Numbered from the stretch's first letter, positions 37,870-50,280 are shown. The stretch is DNA of 64,000 nt from Phylloscopus collybita (GCA_027886175.1 JAJNNQ010000003.1:3827501-3891500); one strand, 5' to 3'. Notes: generated from the letters alone by a model not told the origin. A program made the numbers and translations.

Positions 37870-40310
37870 TTTAAATGTCTCAGCTCCAAAATGGACAAGT
37901 TAGAAAAGCCTGAATTAGGCCTCAAGAGATGTTTGGAACAGTGTTTGTCTTGGCCAACAGGCAGTGTTAATAATTCAGGCTGATGGAGGAAAGAGCTGCA
38001 GCAAATGGCAGATTACACACCAACAGATTAGGAACAATTGTGCAAATACTTCTGCTGTGGTAACTCAGGAAAAATCTCTTTCTTTTCCTAGCAGTGGTCT
38101 GTCATGTAAAAAATGCTTAATAGGTTTTGTATGAGCAAATAATAATGATTTTTTGATAAAAAAATAAAGTTTAAAGGGTACTCCTTTTGATGAAGAATTC
38201 ATGGGAAATGGATATTAAAACACAAGAAAGACTTACTAATGATAGAGAACATACCCATGGAAATTAGTACATGGTCACAACACCAGCCAGAAATGACAAG
38301 GCAGCAGTAGTAGTGCAGGAAATCTCAGCTTTTCATTTAATACTGTTATATTCAGTCACTCAGTTGAGTCCTCCATAAACATCAAAGGGGTTTGAACTGC
38401 ACACAGATAGTGCTGCCCATGTGCACAGATCTTTACTCTGATTGGAGTGCCTGACTTGGCTTCAGCCCTAACACTTCCATGAAAAGTAAGCTGCAATTCC
38501 TAAATACGTTACTGTTGTTACATATGGGGAAATACAAGACTATCCTCTTCCATTTTCCTCAGACTGCAGCCTGAAGCCACCATCTTTAAAACCCTAAAAT
38601 GTATGTTCTACATAATCTTCTACCAAAAAGGCTTTTTTCCCCCCCCCTAAATAACATAATAAATTTAACTTTAACTCAGAACAAAGGTAAATTCAGTACT
38701 TCAGGGATATCTTTTTGACTTTGACAAAACTGCAGCCTCTGATTTAATTGATTTTGAGTCAAATTCCTAGAAATTACAAAGAAACTCCAAAAGTTCAAGG
38801 TGATCTTAGTCCAATTCTTCCCTACTTTCCTTTTCATTATTATTTTTTACATCTTTCACTCACTGATTTTGACAGTGGTATCAATTCTTCCAGCTGCTCA
38901 TTAAGAGGTGCCAACCAACAATCTCACAGTCAGATGAAGTTACTCCAAAAACTATTAAACTTTTAAAGACATCTACAATACAAATGTGAAGCTTATCAAT
39001 TAATGACAGGACTAAGAGAATATCTCATAAGTGTGTGAATGACGAGGGAAAAGGTGGTGGTGAGGAAATAAGTGAAGTTTTAGGAGATGTTGCTCTCGCC
39101 CTTCAGAGGAGGACGTGCTCATTGAAGCGTTACAGTGGGTGCCATGAAAACAGATATTTGCAGGGAAAAAAAAAAAATATTACCAATATTGCAGCAGCTC
39201 TTTCATGGTGGGTAGAAAAAGAAGAGAAATTTTACCACACATTTCCCCACTGCTGGAGCTCAGTGGCTTGTTTTTCACAACACCCACTCTATTTCTCTGC
39301 TATTACATGATCCTCCCCTTCACGCCGCGGAGCTGAGCGCGCAGCCTCCCCACACACCCAGCCTCTTCCTCCCAAATACTTATCTCAGATTGATGATGTG
39401 GTGCAGGGCCCATGGCTGACAACATGTGCATGAACTCAGTTTCCACACGGTTTCGCCAGAGTACGAACGCTCGCTTTCGGGGCCAACGATTTAACGGCAA
39501 TAAATATTTACTTGCAGTCTGTGGATTCCTAAGGTCATTTTGCAGCTCCAGCAGTTGCTCTGCTGAGTAAGTCTTTCTTTTAAGGACGCCTCTTCGTGAA
39601 AGACATCATCCAGTTTCTAAGTTTTAGTTTTTTCATTAAAATGTAGTGGGAAGGGTTCTTAACTGGACATGCTGATGCCCAGTGCCAACACTCTTTTACA
39701 TCAGAACAAACTTTTTCAGAACTCTAAACACAGGCATAGAAGCCCACCTTTAGGCATCTGTTTTTAACACTTATGGTGCATTTCCTATCAGTTTTCATTG
39801 CCTTTTGTCCAAAAGTGAATCCCACCCTGAACCTTTCCATAGGTTTTCAGTTCCTGACTCCAGCATGAAAATCTCCAGGATTACTCCACATCTGCTCATC
39901 TCAGCAATCTTATTTACATCTTAGTGAGGTGACACCTCTCCCATTGTGCCATGTCAAGACTGCTTCTCAGCTGTGAGATTTTTGGAAAGCATAATTGACA
40001 TTTTTGTAATACACCAGCTCAGCTTTGCTCTTTGCTCCCTTTCCAAAGAATGCTACGAGCAAACCACAACCAGCGTTTTCTTGGGAGCCAGGCTTAACAG
40101 CTGGAAGACTGATTCTGCAGGATCTGGAGAAATCAGACAACCTAGATATTGTAGGATGGAACAAAATGCCAAAAGCAGAGCTGGGACTGGAGGGGGATAG
40201 ATCTTCTCTAAATAGGCAGTAGAAAAAATTTGTGAAGACCTTGGCTTGTACTCGCCTGTTATTGAACTGCTCCCTCAGTAAGAGCTTTGTAATTATGTAA
40301 ACATAGAATA
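37870..40310. other. Non-coding stretch, no gene seen
   Basis: AT-rich DNA with a run of 9 C at 38639-38647, a run of 12 A at 39166-39177 and the CpG patch at 39323-39496. Open frames are short and overlap on both strands. Confidence 0.6.
39323..39496. other. Local CpG-rich patch
   Basis: Two clusters stand out: five CpGs at 39323-39341 and eight at 39448-39496, separated by about 100 bp without CpG. The surrounding kilobases are CpG-poor, as usual for methylated vertebrate DNA. Retention of CpG suggests constraint or low germline methylation. It is too short for a standard CpG island. A 65-codon minus-strand frame across it has no known domain. Confidence 0.45.
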
Positions 40311-40316
40311 AAAGAG

Positions 40317-40376
40317 TTTGGCCCAAATCCCTGCGAAAGACCCCTTTTGACTTCAGTGACCCTTAGATTAGCCCTA
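40317..40376. repeat. Probable ancient palindromic repeat fragment
   Basis: The stretch reads TTTGGCCCAAATCCCTGCGA, then CCTTTTGACTTCAGTGACCC, then TTAGATTAGCCCT. This resembles the amniote repeats with GGCCCAAATCCTGCAAAG and a CATTGACTTCAATGGG centre. The two GGCCC/AGCCCT ends are the remnants of opposed termini. Confidence 0.5.
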
Positions 40377-40379
40377 AAA

Positions 40380-43040
40380 CTGAGAGATGGCAGATCATTG
40401 GGATATGACTATCATTATCTCCAATGTGCAAGTATTCCTATCTTGTGGGGTAATACTACCATTTTTGTGCAACTGGAATTAGAAATAAATCATACTAATG
40501 GGATGTCTAATAATTCCAGTACAAAAAAAACCCACCAAATTTCAGTTTAATCCAGTCTTTTCCAATTTCCAAGATGGGAAATGAGCTTATATTTTCCTCT
40601 AACTGTCCCAAACTTATTCCAATCCTTTCTAGATTTTTTTATGAAGCCCGTGAGCGCAGGTCAGTTTTTAACAAGCTCTCAACCTTTTGGCACCTTCTGT
40701 TCCTTTTCAGATCATTTTGATATTTTAGTTATTTCCTGGCCCTGCTTTCAGTAGTGGTGTGCAGGTTTTCATTTGCTGAGTTGTAAATAATTATGCTCTG
40801 CCGTCCTGGATTTGTCTTCCACATTCCATCTGGGATGAGATGGGCCAAATAATTTCCTGTTTTCTATATACAAATGATAAATGCCCATATTTGACATAGC
40901 TTTCAGTAGTTTTCATGCTGGAAACCTTCCTGATGCTTCTCTCAGTGTGTGATATATAAGGTGTCACGTTTTATTGCGTGAATAACTCAGCGCTCTGCTC
41001 CAATGGACAGCATTTTTCTCAATTTTTTTTTCTTTTTTTTAAACCTAAAGAGTCAAAAAGCTTTGCCAGTTGGAGGATTTAATATTCTAATAGAGGGCAG
41101 GAAGCAAATAAAGCTATGTGACAGAGCAGACACTGCCTGCACTCTGAGTGTGGTGAAGGACAATAATTATCACTCCACAGGGAGTGATTAGGCCCACTGA
41201 AGCTTGAGTGATTACCCTTTCCTTTGCTGACCCTATAATCAGGCCTAGATCTCTAAAGTTATGTGCAATTTTTAGAAGACAAACTCTTAAGGAAAGCACG
41301 AGTAGTTCTCACACTCCATATGGACAATCAGACAATGCCAGAGGCAGAGCAGCAAGAGCAAATATCTACTACAGGGTATTTATATTATATCAATACCGTT
41401 CTAATTCTACTATCTTTGCAATAAACTCTTAATAATTAGCATGAAGAAGAGAAAGAGTAATGCAACAGGACAGAGCAGCAGCTCATGGATTTTTCTCACG
41501 AGGTTGGTACAAAGAAAGAGAATGGCACTATCTTAGGCAGTGGTCTTGCCAAAATATTTCACAAATGCTGAGGTTTTCAGTAGCAGTCAGTGGAGTGAAC
41601 AGGCCAAAGCACACTAGTGAGAATAAAAAAAGTAATCAAATGACAAGAAACTGTAAAATGTGCCAGTTTGCTTTCAGGTCCTTTTCCTCCTATAATATCA
41701 ATTATTTATTCAACAACGTAAGATAAGAATTGAGAACACAATTGTTCAGGGGAAGTCAAAATGTTCCCCTTCACCAATTTCTTTAGTCAGTGCATTGAGG
41801 GAAGAGCGTGGCCTGCAGCACAGATAAACCTCACTGCATTTACCACTTGCCCTTACCTCACTTCCTTCTGACAACAAATCTAGGGTGAGCAGATAAGATT
41901 ATAGCCCATCTGCTCCATTTTAGAGTGACAGGTGTGTACCTTTCCAAAGCCAAAATGCAAAAGCTCTCACTCAGCTCAAAGGCTGGCGGGGCTGTGTTTA
42001 TGATAACTGTCCCCACCCAAGGATCCAGGGAGCATTTTAGCTGCCCTGTAAACTCCTCATTTTTAACCCTTAGAGAGCATAATGAGATAAAGATGAAGCT
42101 GTAGGAGGCATTGGATGCTCTTGGGAGATAAGTCAGTCAATTATCTGTAACATCTGAGCAGGGCCTGTGCACAGCATCCTCCAGTCCTTGAGTACCTGCT
42201 GGACACACGCTGAAATCATTATCTCAGAGCCCATCAGTCTGCAGTCTGGGCTCAAATACTCCTCTGCCAAGATTAGAAGAGTTGGTAGGGAGCATAATAT
42301 TTGGCCAATTTAAAACACTTCAAGAGTCAAACCTGAGTGGGGGGACGCTTCAGATTGGGATGTCATATCCAGTACTTCCACTGACTCCAGAGAGACTCAG
42401 ATCATGGCTTTCAACCCAAATTTCTGAGAGCTCCTCCAGCAAATAATCACATTCTCTAGTCTCATTCGAATACTTGTAGGAAGGTAGACAAGAAGTATTT
42501 GTCTGATGTCTTGACTTGGGACCTTAGCAACAGCCAGAGAGAATGAGAAAGAAAATCTGTTTGGATGAAAAAATCTTCCCTCTGTTTAGCTGAGGAACAA
42601 ACTGTGCTACTGTTTCATTCTTCTTGTGCCATTAGCTCTGTTATCATGTTGCTGGCAGTATTTCTCATTTCAACCTGCTCACCATATGTGCATGTGCTTT
42701 CTGTGCTGCTAATTGCCTCCTTTTGACAATATCATCTATACGTGCACACCATATTGCCATTTTTATCACTCTAAGCCTATTAATGGCCAGACTTATAGTT
42801 CCCAAAGGAATTAATATTAACCAGCTCTCTAAATATTGTTCATGTCTTTCAAAAACTCCTGACTTTTAGAGCCTGACTCTGGTTGTGTGTAATTGGGCTG
42901 CTGTATTTCATCCTCTGGGGCCTGGTGTCTTGAGTTTTGAAAGTGTAGCTCAAAAAAATTTATGGGAGCAATATTAATAACCAGGAAAGGCAAAACCTTA
43001 GGAAAAGTAAACAACTCCTTGGTCGTAGCTGTTTGCTTAC
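40380..43040. other. Non-coding stretch, no gene seen
   Basis: About 2.7 kb of AT-rich sequence with short chance open frames and a T-rich run near 41023-41040. I see no transposable element, RNA gene or promoter-like cluster. Confidence 0.65.
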
Positions 43041-43045
43041 CTAGG

Positions 43046-43128
43046 GTCAAAATCTGCCCTCAGATATATATATGCAAGTTCTGTGGGTCCCTTACATACA
43101 GATTTCTGTGGAAAGAATTTGGCCTTAG
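43046..43128. repeat. Ancient palindromic interspersed repeat
   Basis: The left end GTCAAAATCTGCCCTCAGAT and right end GAATTTGGCC are diverged reverse complements of each other (TCAAAATCTGCC against GGAAAGAATTTGGCC). They lie around a degenerate centre with TGTGGGTCCCTTACATACAG. This matches the amniote element with GTCAAATTCTGCCCTCAGTTACAC-type arms. It is diverged and old. Confidence 0.55.
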
Positions 43129-43129
43129 A

Positions 43130-43870
43130 TGACTTCAGAGGTTTCTTTGTCAGCCCCATTTCCCAGAGAGCACTGAACACTCCTACGTGTACACACCAGC
43201 TTAGGCTTCTCTGCTAGAAGGAAAACAGTTGTAAGGAGATACTCATTTACTAGTGCCCAGTGAACGTGACAGAATTTTGACGAGGAATTTTATACCCCTC
43301 GTTAGGCTTAAAAAAATAAATGGTATTAACATGCCACTCAACAAAGGCTGTTGGGAACCGTGCAAGGCAGAGAGCAAATGTGCAGCAAACGAGAACATTG
43401 TCGTGATTCACTGTAATTCCCAACACCAAGACAAGACTCCTAAGAGTACACAACATTCCATGTAATTTGGAGTGGGAGAACTCCAGACAGCAGACGACTG
43501 CATTCCCCATGGAAGAAGTGTGAAATTAATACAATCAAAGGGTTTCAACACAACTTAATCCTTTGGGAGGCAGAGGAGAGGGATTCAACATATCACAGGT
43601 CACTGTGGCTCCTGATGGTGAATGTAGATGGGTAGAGCATGATGGCTTTGCACACCCCAACTGGGGGCACTTGGGAGGGTCTGGAGGGGGTGGGACACTG
43701 CTCAAAGGAGTGGATCACTCCTACCACAGCTACTGGAAAGCTGTTTCTGGAGCCAGATGCTTAATGATTGGATGTTGAAGACCCCAGCACTGCAGCATCT
43801 AAATCCTTCTCTGGAGCTGGGTTTAAATCAAAGACCAGCTGGTGGCCTTTTGCAATTTTTAACTTCTTTT
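43130..43870. other. Non-coding stretch, no gene seen
   Basis: Includes a locally G-rich part at 43661-43700. Short open frames on both strands show no domain. Confidence 0.6.
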
Positions 43871-43871
43871 C

Positions 43872-43932
43872 CATAAAATCATACATAGAATGGCATGGGT
43901 TGGAAGGGATTTTCAAAGGTCACCCAACCTCT
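43872..43932 (-). mobile_element. CR1 LINE 3'-end fragment (antisense, short)
   Basis: CATAAAATCATACATAGAAT followed by GGGTTGGAAGGGATTTTCAA and AGGTCACCCAACC reads as the reverse complement of a CR1 tail (CATAGAATGG, GGGTTGGAAGGGACC, AGATCATC blocks). Similarity fades after about 60 bp, so only the extreme 3' end is left. It is more diverged than the copy at 21588-21713. Confidence 0.75.
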
Positions 43933-44365
43933 CTGAAGTTGCTGGTAATCAGCATAAATACCCATTTTCTAGGAAGCCTGTGGGTAGACGTGTGTTGGCA
44001 TTAAGATCTACATCTCCCTTATCAAGCACACAATGTCTCACTCCACATCCCACTTTTTCTGAAGGGGGGTGGAAAGCTGGACAAACACTGGGAGGCTGAA
44101 ATTTAATCTAGAAAGGATGCAACTGGTGTAGGCAAGATAAAGCATTTTGAGGTCTGTCAGCTTGAGGAACCAAAGCACTTATTTGCATTCCCCTACTGTC
44201 CAAACTGTTGTTTTCCTCTTTTTCTGACCAGGAGATGAGTCCCCTTCTCAGGGATGCAATTTGACAGAAGACAAATGGAAGACAAGTTCCAGGAATCATG
44301 TCACTGGGGACCATGGTTTATCATGAAGCAAGAAAGCAGTTTGGGAAGGGAAAGAAGGCCACTCA

Positions 44366-44379
44366 TTTTTTTTTTTTTT
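44366..44379. repeat. Poly-T run (14 T)
   Basis: Homopolymer immediately before the TAAT-rich block at 44385-44475. Confidence 0.85.
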
Positions 44380-44384
44380 AATAT

Positions 44385-44475
44385 GAAGCCTAATTAGTGC
44401 AATGATCCTTCACACCATTAGAAGGTGTGCCATTATTAACTGCGTTCCATTAATTAGTTAATGTCCTGCATTGAA
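44385..44475. promoter_or_regulatory. TAAT-rich block, candidate homeodomain-bound element
   Basis: Within about 90 bp there are CTAATTAG (near 44390), CCATTAG (near 44417), CATTATTAAC (44431-44440), CCATTAATTAG (near 44448) and GTTAATG (near 44457). A small inverted repeat, CACACC/GGTGTG with a 7-nt spacer, lies near 44412-44430. Dense TAAT cores are typical of homeodomain-bound enhancers, but AT-rich DNA gives such cores often. The call is tentative. Confidence 0.35.
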
Positions 44476-44479
44476 AAAC

Positions 44480-45270
44480 AGGCTTCACTTTTGTTTGATG
44501 TCTTTCTGAAGAAAGGGATGACTGGAAGACAGGAAAGGTGACATCATTTTTCCTTGTATTTTTTCTTTTTCTCAGCTCAAGAGGATGTCTTCACTCATTT
44601 ATACTCATCAGAACAAAAGCCATCTCAAAACAGCATTGAGGCTAAAAGAAACTATTTTAGATAAACTGATGTCTTGACCAGCATTATTTTTTTTCTACTT
44701 TATAGTAAAAAAAGAAAAAGCAGATAAGACACCTTTGCACATGCAATTACAGATCCCTAATGGACAAACCAGGAGCTGGCAGTGAGAGTATGCCCTGGTG
44801 ACTCAAGCTGCTGTTAAGGAAGCATGCAGAAATGAGAATCAAATGGAAATTACTATTCTCTGGTGCAACAGGGCTGATCTACACACATAGAAAACTGATT
44901 TTATGTGTAAATACAAAAGGACAAACCAACTTTGACTCATCCTAGAGAAATGAATCTAGAACTGCTGGCAAGAACAAGGATCTGATTCTGACTTGTCCCA
45001 TCCTGATGAAAATTTTGTGAGATAAGCTCAAAATTCATTGTTGTCAATATCCATCTGAGCCCTAAGATGGAATCAACCTCAGTTACCTTCAAATGGCACC
45101 ACCAGAGCCAGTGCTGGAGCCTGATCTGAGTGATGCCTGCTCAGCCCATCTCCTGCCCTGCTTTATACCAGGGAATTAAACTTAGGCTGCATTTTGATGC
45201 TGAGGATGTCAGTATGGATCCACTTGGGTGTGTGGTCTGCCCAGCGCTCAGGCTGCTCACTTTCATCCAC
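44480..45270. other. Non-coding stretch, no gene seen
   Basis: AT-rich sequence without significant open frames, repeats or motif clusters. Confidence 0.65.
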
Positions 45271-45276
45271 TCTGAG

Positions 45277-45385
45277 CCTTTCACTTGACTTTTGACCTTT
45301 CACTTGGCACTGTCCTGTCATTTCCTTGGTTTCACAAATTTTAACCTCTCACTTGACCTGTGAACTGTGACCTTTCACTTGACCT
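45277..45385. repeat. Degenerate repeat carrying TGACCT half-sites
   Basis: The 13-mer CCTTTCACTTGAC occurs, exactly or with one change, at 45277-45289, 45296-45308, 45345-45357 and 45371-45383. Four TGACCT motifs (reverse complement AGGTCA, the nuclear-receptor half-site) fall at 45293-45298, 45354-45359, 45368-45373 and 45380-45385. Copy spacing is irregular (19, 49 and 26 bp), as in a decayed minisatellite. The half-sites are same-strand, with 8-bp and 6-bp gaps among the last three, outside the classical DR1-DR5 spacing. Confidence 0.8.
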
Positions 45386-45389
45386 CTGA

Positions 45390-47690
45390 TCTCATAAATT
45401 CTGGAAGCTCATACACGTAATCGTGGAACAAATAAACAAAGCGTCCGTGAGACGCTGCCGCCGAACGAAGCCCAAGGGGCTGCAGAGCAGGAGCCCAGCC
45501 CCAGCATCCTGTCCCTTCACCCCTGGACATGTGCCTTTGTTCCAGCCAGGACTGGCATCTCCCCAGTGGGAAGTTTATCATATGCTGCTTTGGCCATCCA
45601 TTAGTGCCTGTGTGCTGTGTCATGGCAGTGGAAAGGGACTCCAGCTCTGCTAGGGATGAGCCTCATCCACAAACCTGTGCAAAATATTGTGACTTTCAAA
45701 GGCCTGGGAGGGTCTTACCAAATAAAATCACCAAAATGAGTAGGTGTTGAATTCTCACCACAAACCTCCCCTGAGCCCTTTTCCCCCTCCTTGCCAATGC
45801 TAATCCTACAGGCTTCAAACACAAAGTGACGTTCAGCCATCAGAGCAGTGTGACAGTGCATGATAAGGAAACTCCTGGGCTGGCTGAGATGGTGCTCTCA
45901 GCTGAGACCAGCTCTGTCTGCACCAAATCCAGAGCAGGGCATGCATGGGAGATGGCAAAAACAGCAGCAAAGATTACAGCTGAATGAAGTTACCAATTTA
46001 TTGCAACAAAAATTAATCTCCTATGCAAAGCAACAGTAAAGGCGAAGTTTCATGGTTAGTGGTAGCTTTAAAGAAGGATGAGGTGTCCAGAGAAATTACC
46101 AGCACATACATCTTCATATGTAGTTGTCCTGGTTTAGGGCATAAAGCCACCCTAGGACATAAAGTAACCTCAAAGTGTGCAGGTATTTTAATGGTCCAGT
46201 CATTTGCTTTGCCACACAGTCTGATTCTTTTCAGCAATCCTCAAATATATAACACAAATACTGCAGGCACAACTTATAACACTGCTAACTCAGAGCAAAC
46301 CCCAAACTACCTGTTTTCTTCTCTTTTTCTTCTTGGCAGAGGGAAAGACAGAGACTGGAAGAAGGCTTTAATTTGAGGATGTGTCTGTGTCAGGTGCCTT
46401 GAAAGCAAAGCAGCTTCCCTTTGATATTGCAGGGACCTAAAGCCAAGCAAGTGGCCAAAGTAGCTCACATGTAGAGAGTAATTGTACATGAGTAGGAAGC
46501 AAGGTGACATGGGAGACAGACAGGAGCAGTGCCAATCTGCCAAGCCATTGCAGAGGAGCACTCTAACAAAAACCAGCTGGGGGACCTCTGATTTGCTCTG
46601 ACACATAATGTAATGAACCAGTGTACGCTGTCACTTTACTTGAACTCACTGTGATTTTACATTTTGGAAGAAAACTATTCTAAATTCATGGGAAGAAGGA
46701 CTATGCAGAGAAAGCCACTGGACAGAGAGAACAGTCAAAACTTTGTGTTCCTTCAGTTATGGTAAAAGATTTCAAATTTTAAGGTGATATTTTGTGTCAC
46801 ATGAAACAAAGACGTGCACCTCACTTGTAGGTGAACAAATTTTGTGTTTGACTTTCAGAAAAACACTTAGCAAAGCAATAAAGCATGTATGTTGCATTTC
46901 CAGTAATGCAGGCTCATCTTCATAAGCCTCTTTAGGGAAACCTCTAGGCTTTTTTTGTTTCCTCAGGAAGACTATCAGATCTGGTGAGTCTCTTCTCTCT
47001 CATAAAATCTTGCACTATAATCTTACTGCACACTTGGATCTGCAAATCCATGCTGAAGACTAAGCAACACTTACATTTATTCCAGGATTTCTGTTACATG
47101 ATTTTCAGTAATCTTCCAGCATGTCTGGAAATGTCAAGTAGTTGTTGTTGGAAGGAAAAGGCGAGTGGTACGGGTTGAAGGAAGATTATTAATGGAATCT
47201 ATAGGGCAATTTTCCCTCTGTGCTTGTTAAATCCTTTCATTAGTGATTTTATCAGAGAGTAGGGCTGTGTAAACAAAAAGGGTATAAGATGCTTGACATT
47301 TAATAACAGAAATAGCAAGTGATCTGTTACAACACCGAAACTCATCCCTCACCCTTCAGGAGTGAGAAAGGCTCGTGGAGTGGTGATTAGGGGTGACTGT
47401 GTGGTATCAAGGAGGCACACCTTGATAAGGACCAAAGCATATCTCCATGAATTAAGCCAAGGGATTATTCACCATGTTACACAACGCTCTGCTGTGTTCT
47501 CAGGGACACTGCGTGCGACTGAGTCACCCACGGAGAATAAAATCCAGCCTGGAACAGGTTTACAATAGGGCTACTTGGACAGCCTGTCTGTGAGAGGGAA
47601 CCAAAGGAGCCTGGATTGTTTAGTTTAAGAAAACAGAAGAACCTGGCAATTCCTACCCAGCTCTGCTTCCCACCAGCCTCAGTGGGAATA
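45390..47690. other. Non-coding stretch, no gene seen
   Basis: Short overlapping open frames only. A possible LTR-like start near 46129 is listed separately. Otherwise no repeat or RNA gene is recognised. Confidence 0.6.
46129..46180 (+). mobile_element. Possible endogenous-retrovirus LTR remnant
   Basis: TGTCCTGGTTTAGGGCATAA at 46129 resembles the TGTCCTGGTTT start shared by many songbird LTRs. No matching CA-terminated end, polyadenylation layout, second LTR or retroviral coding sequence was found, so this would be at most a decayed solo-LTR fragment. Chance similarity is quite possible. Confidence 0.2.
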
Positions 47691-47699
47691 AAGGCTGCT

Positions 47700-47786
47700 G
47701 GCTTCCTGACTTTACTGGGGGTTTTGTCATTGAATACAATGGGAGCAGAATCAGATCTTGAAGGAGAAAAACAGAATTGGACCCAG
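47700..47786. repeat. Probable ancient palindromic repeat fragment
   Basis: GTTTTGTCATTGAATACAAT, then GGGAGCAGAATCAGATCTTG, recalls the conserved centre CATTGACTTCAATGGGAGCAGGATCAGG of ancient amniote repeats. A GAATTGGACCC segment follows near 47774, similar to the usual terminus. The left half is poorly preserved. Confidence 0.5.
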
Positions 47787-47789
47787 AGG

Positions 47790-50280
47790 AGCCAGGGCTG
47801 GGAAAGACCCAGCACGTTCTGGTTTAAATTGAGCAGGGCTATAAAAAGCTAATAAAACTCATATTGAAATATGAGCTAAAAGAAGTGCATATCACTGAAT
47901 TATGTCGGTCAAGACAATTAATTGAGTTTAGTACTGGATTATATATAATTTTTGACGTGCTTTAATTTATCTCAAGAAAGTCTATGTTGTTTTCTTTTGA
48001 TTAAACCTGTTTGTTAAAAATCATCTTGCCTACAGAAACAGTAATAAAGAGACAAAGCAACTTTTTCCCACGCTTTGGATTCAGAAGCTCTTTCACTGCA
48101 GTGTCAAAAGACTGGAATCCCGTTTCCTGCCCCTAATTTCAATGACCAGCTCAATGATGTTTTACTGTCTATACATTTATCAAGCAGAAAGTAAATTATT
48201 TTATTAGACACATCATTCTATTTCCAAGATAAATCTCAGTAGTTAACTTTTATGGAAACCAAGAGGAGAGTCCAATGAGGCCCATTAAAAAAAGCCTGTA
48301 AGCACCTGAATCCTGTTTGCCTTTTTAAAACTTCCTGAATATGCTCAAAATCCACTTTCATCCAAACCCAAATAAAGCACCACTGGCTGGTCCTCCTGTG
48401 CTCAGAGCAATTAGAGCCTAACAGCTATGATACACACCTAAATTCCTCTTGCTCCCAGTATTTAAAAGAAAGATTTCGTTTGTGTTGCATAAACATTCCC
48501 ACACACCTTTTGGAGCCTGATTCTGAAGATGCTCCATTCAGACCCTCTGCAGCAGTTTTAGATGTAGAGTGGACAATTACAGCTTTTAGACACAGTGCAA
48601 AAAGCCAAAGTCTGGATAAATATTGGTAAGTCAGTGATTAAAATGACAATGGTGACTGGAAAACACAAATGTGAAATTTAGCAAATACATCCATTTGCTC
48701 ACTGAGGTGACTTGACTGTCCTTAGGAGCAAGGAGGACACCAACTGCAGAGGAAGGCAGATGACTTCCTGAGGTATCAGGGGTGGCAGGAGCAGACCAGA
48801 GGTCTGGGAACACAGGGAGCAGCCAAAACCCAGATCACATATTCTTGATTCAATTTAAGCAGCAATATCTGCCTCGGAAAACAAGGAGCATCTCTTTTAT
48901 AGCAAGCAGGAGCGCAAAGTGATACAACCAGGGAAGTTTAATCATTCAAAGATATTTCCTGGGACAAACTGAGTGCACAGACAGCTAACAGTTTTCTATC
49001 ATCTACTATGCTTTTAGCTCTGCTTTCCCCTCTGATTAGAGCTCCAGCTGTACGAGTGATCACTCACTCATGGCACGTGGAATTTGGGATCATCCACACA
49101 TCCTCCACAGGATCCCTGTTTTCCAGGTCCTATCCACTGCACACTGTCTCTGCTCCTGGCCCCCTTCCCCCTCCCAAAATTGGTCTCTGCAAGCCCAGCC
49201 CTCTCTACAACACTGACATAAAGTACAAATAAGTTAATGAAACCACAATATTTCTTTTCTGTGTAGACCTGGACTGTTTCAGCCACGAGCAATGTGAGCA
49301 GTCACAGGTGTTGCACTAAATAAAGTAATAGAAAATGTCTCCATTGTAACAGTGGAAGCCCTGTTTCAAAATCCCTCTCTGCTTTTTATTAATAGTTGGA
49401 TTCCTTTCTATCAGCAGTCATAACTGCATTTACCTTATTTTTCAGTGAAAATGTTTTGCTAAGAAAAGATCTACTAAAAATTACTACTGCTTTTTGGTCA
49501 GTTTGTGCTTGAGCAAGCTTTCAATCTTTTCACAGAAGGGGAGAACATAAACTTGTGATTCAGAAAAGAGAGGAAACCAGGGGTTACAAAGGTTGGGAGG
49601 CCAAGTAGTATGAAACAGACCCCCTCCGTCAAGTGAAAAAAATTGGCAGGATAACTAGAAACAGACCAACCCTAAATCCAAGGGTTCATGAGCAGTAACA
49701 TAATTAGCTGGAATAAAACTAATATTCTAGTGTTAAATTTCACCTCAACACAGACCAGCACTTATTAGGGAGAAACCGGCGAGAATGAGGAAAGATGTGT
49801 TTCATTTAAGAAATTTACACCGAGTGGGAATGTACACACAGGGGTTATTTCCTAAAAAGCCCATTTGGATGCTCCAAGTGACTGCGGTCACATCAGCTGC
49901 CCCGCTCCGAGGTGGATGAGTTTGTCAGCCTTGCCCAGACAGAGCCCAGTCCACCAGAATCCTGAAACATTTGTTCCTGGGAAAAGAACCACAAATACAC
50001 TGGGAAAAAAAAAAAAATGTTGAACAGGAAATGTTTGACCACTGCTACATCACAAGATATCAAAAGAATTTCACATTGGCTACTTCCTTCTCTGAGGGGA
50101 GGCAGGGGGTGCTTGGCTCGAAAATAAAATGGTCCCAGAGGCCCTACCCAAACCCCCCAAAAGAGCTGAGGTTTCAGCATCAGTAAACACACTTTCTCTT
50201 TTCCTTTATTAGCAAAATGGGAGCAAAACCTTCAACGGCAACACACATGGCAAATACTGGTGCTGAGAGAGGAGATAAAC
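47790..50280. other. Non-coding stretch, no gene seen
   Basis: AT-rich DNA with short chance open frames. A small palindrome GAGTGATCACTC lies near 49053. A run of 13 A is near 50005-50017. No transposable element is recognised. Confidence 0.6.

Noticed and set aside
44995..45030. Possible further ancient repeat (GGATCTGATTCTGACTTGTC)
   Set aside because: Only about 15 bases resemble the repeat end; no centre or opposite arm.
48510..48560. Possible further ancient repeat (GAGCCTGATTCTGAAG)
   Set aside because: The similarity ends after one short block, too weak to list.
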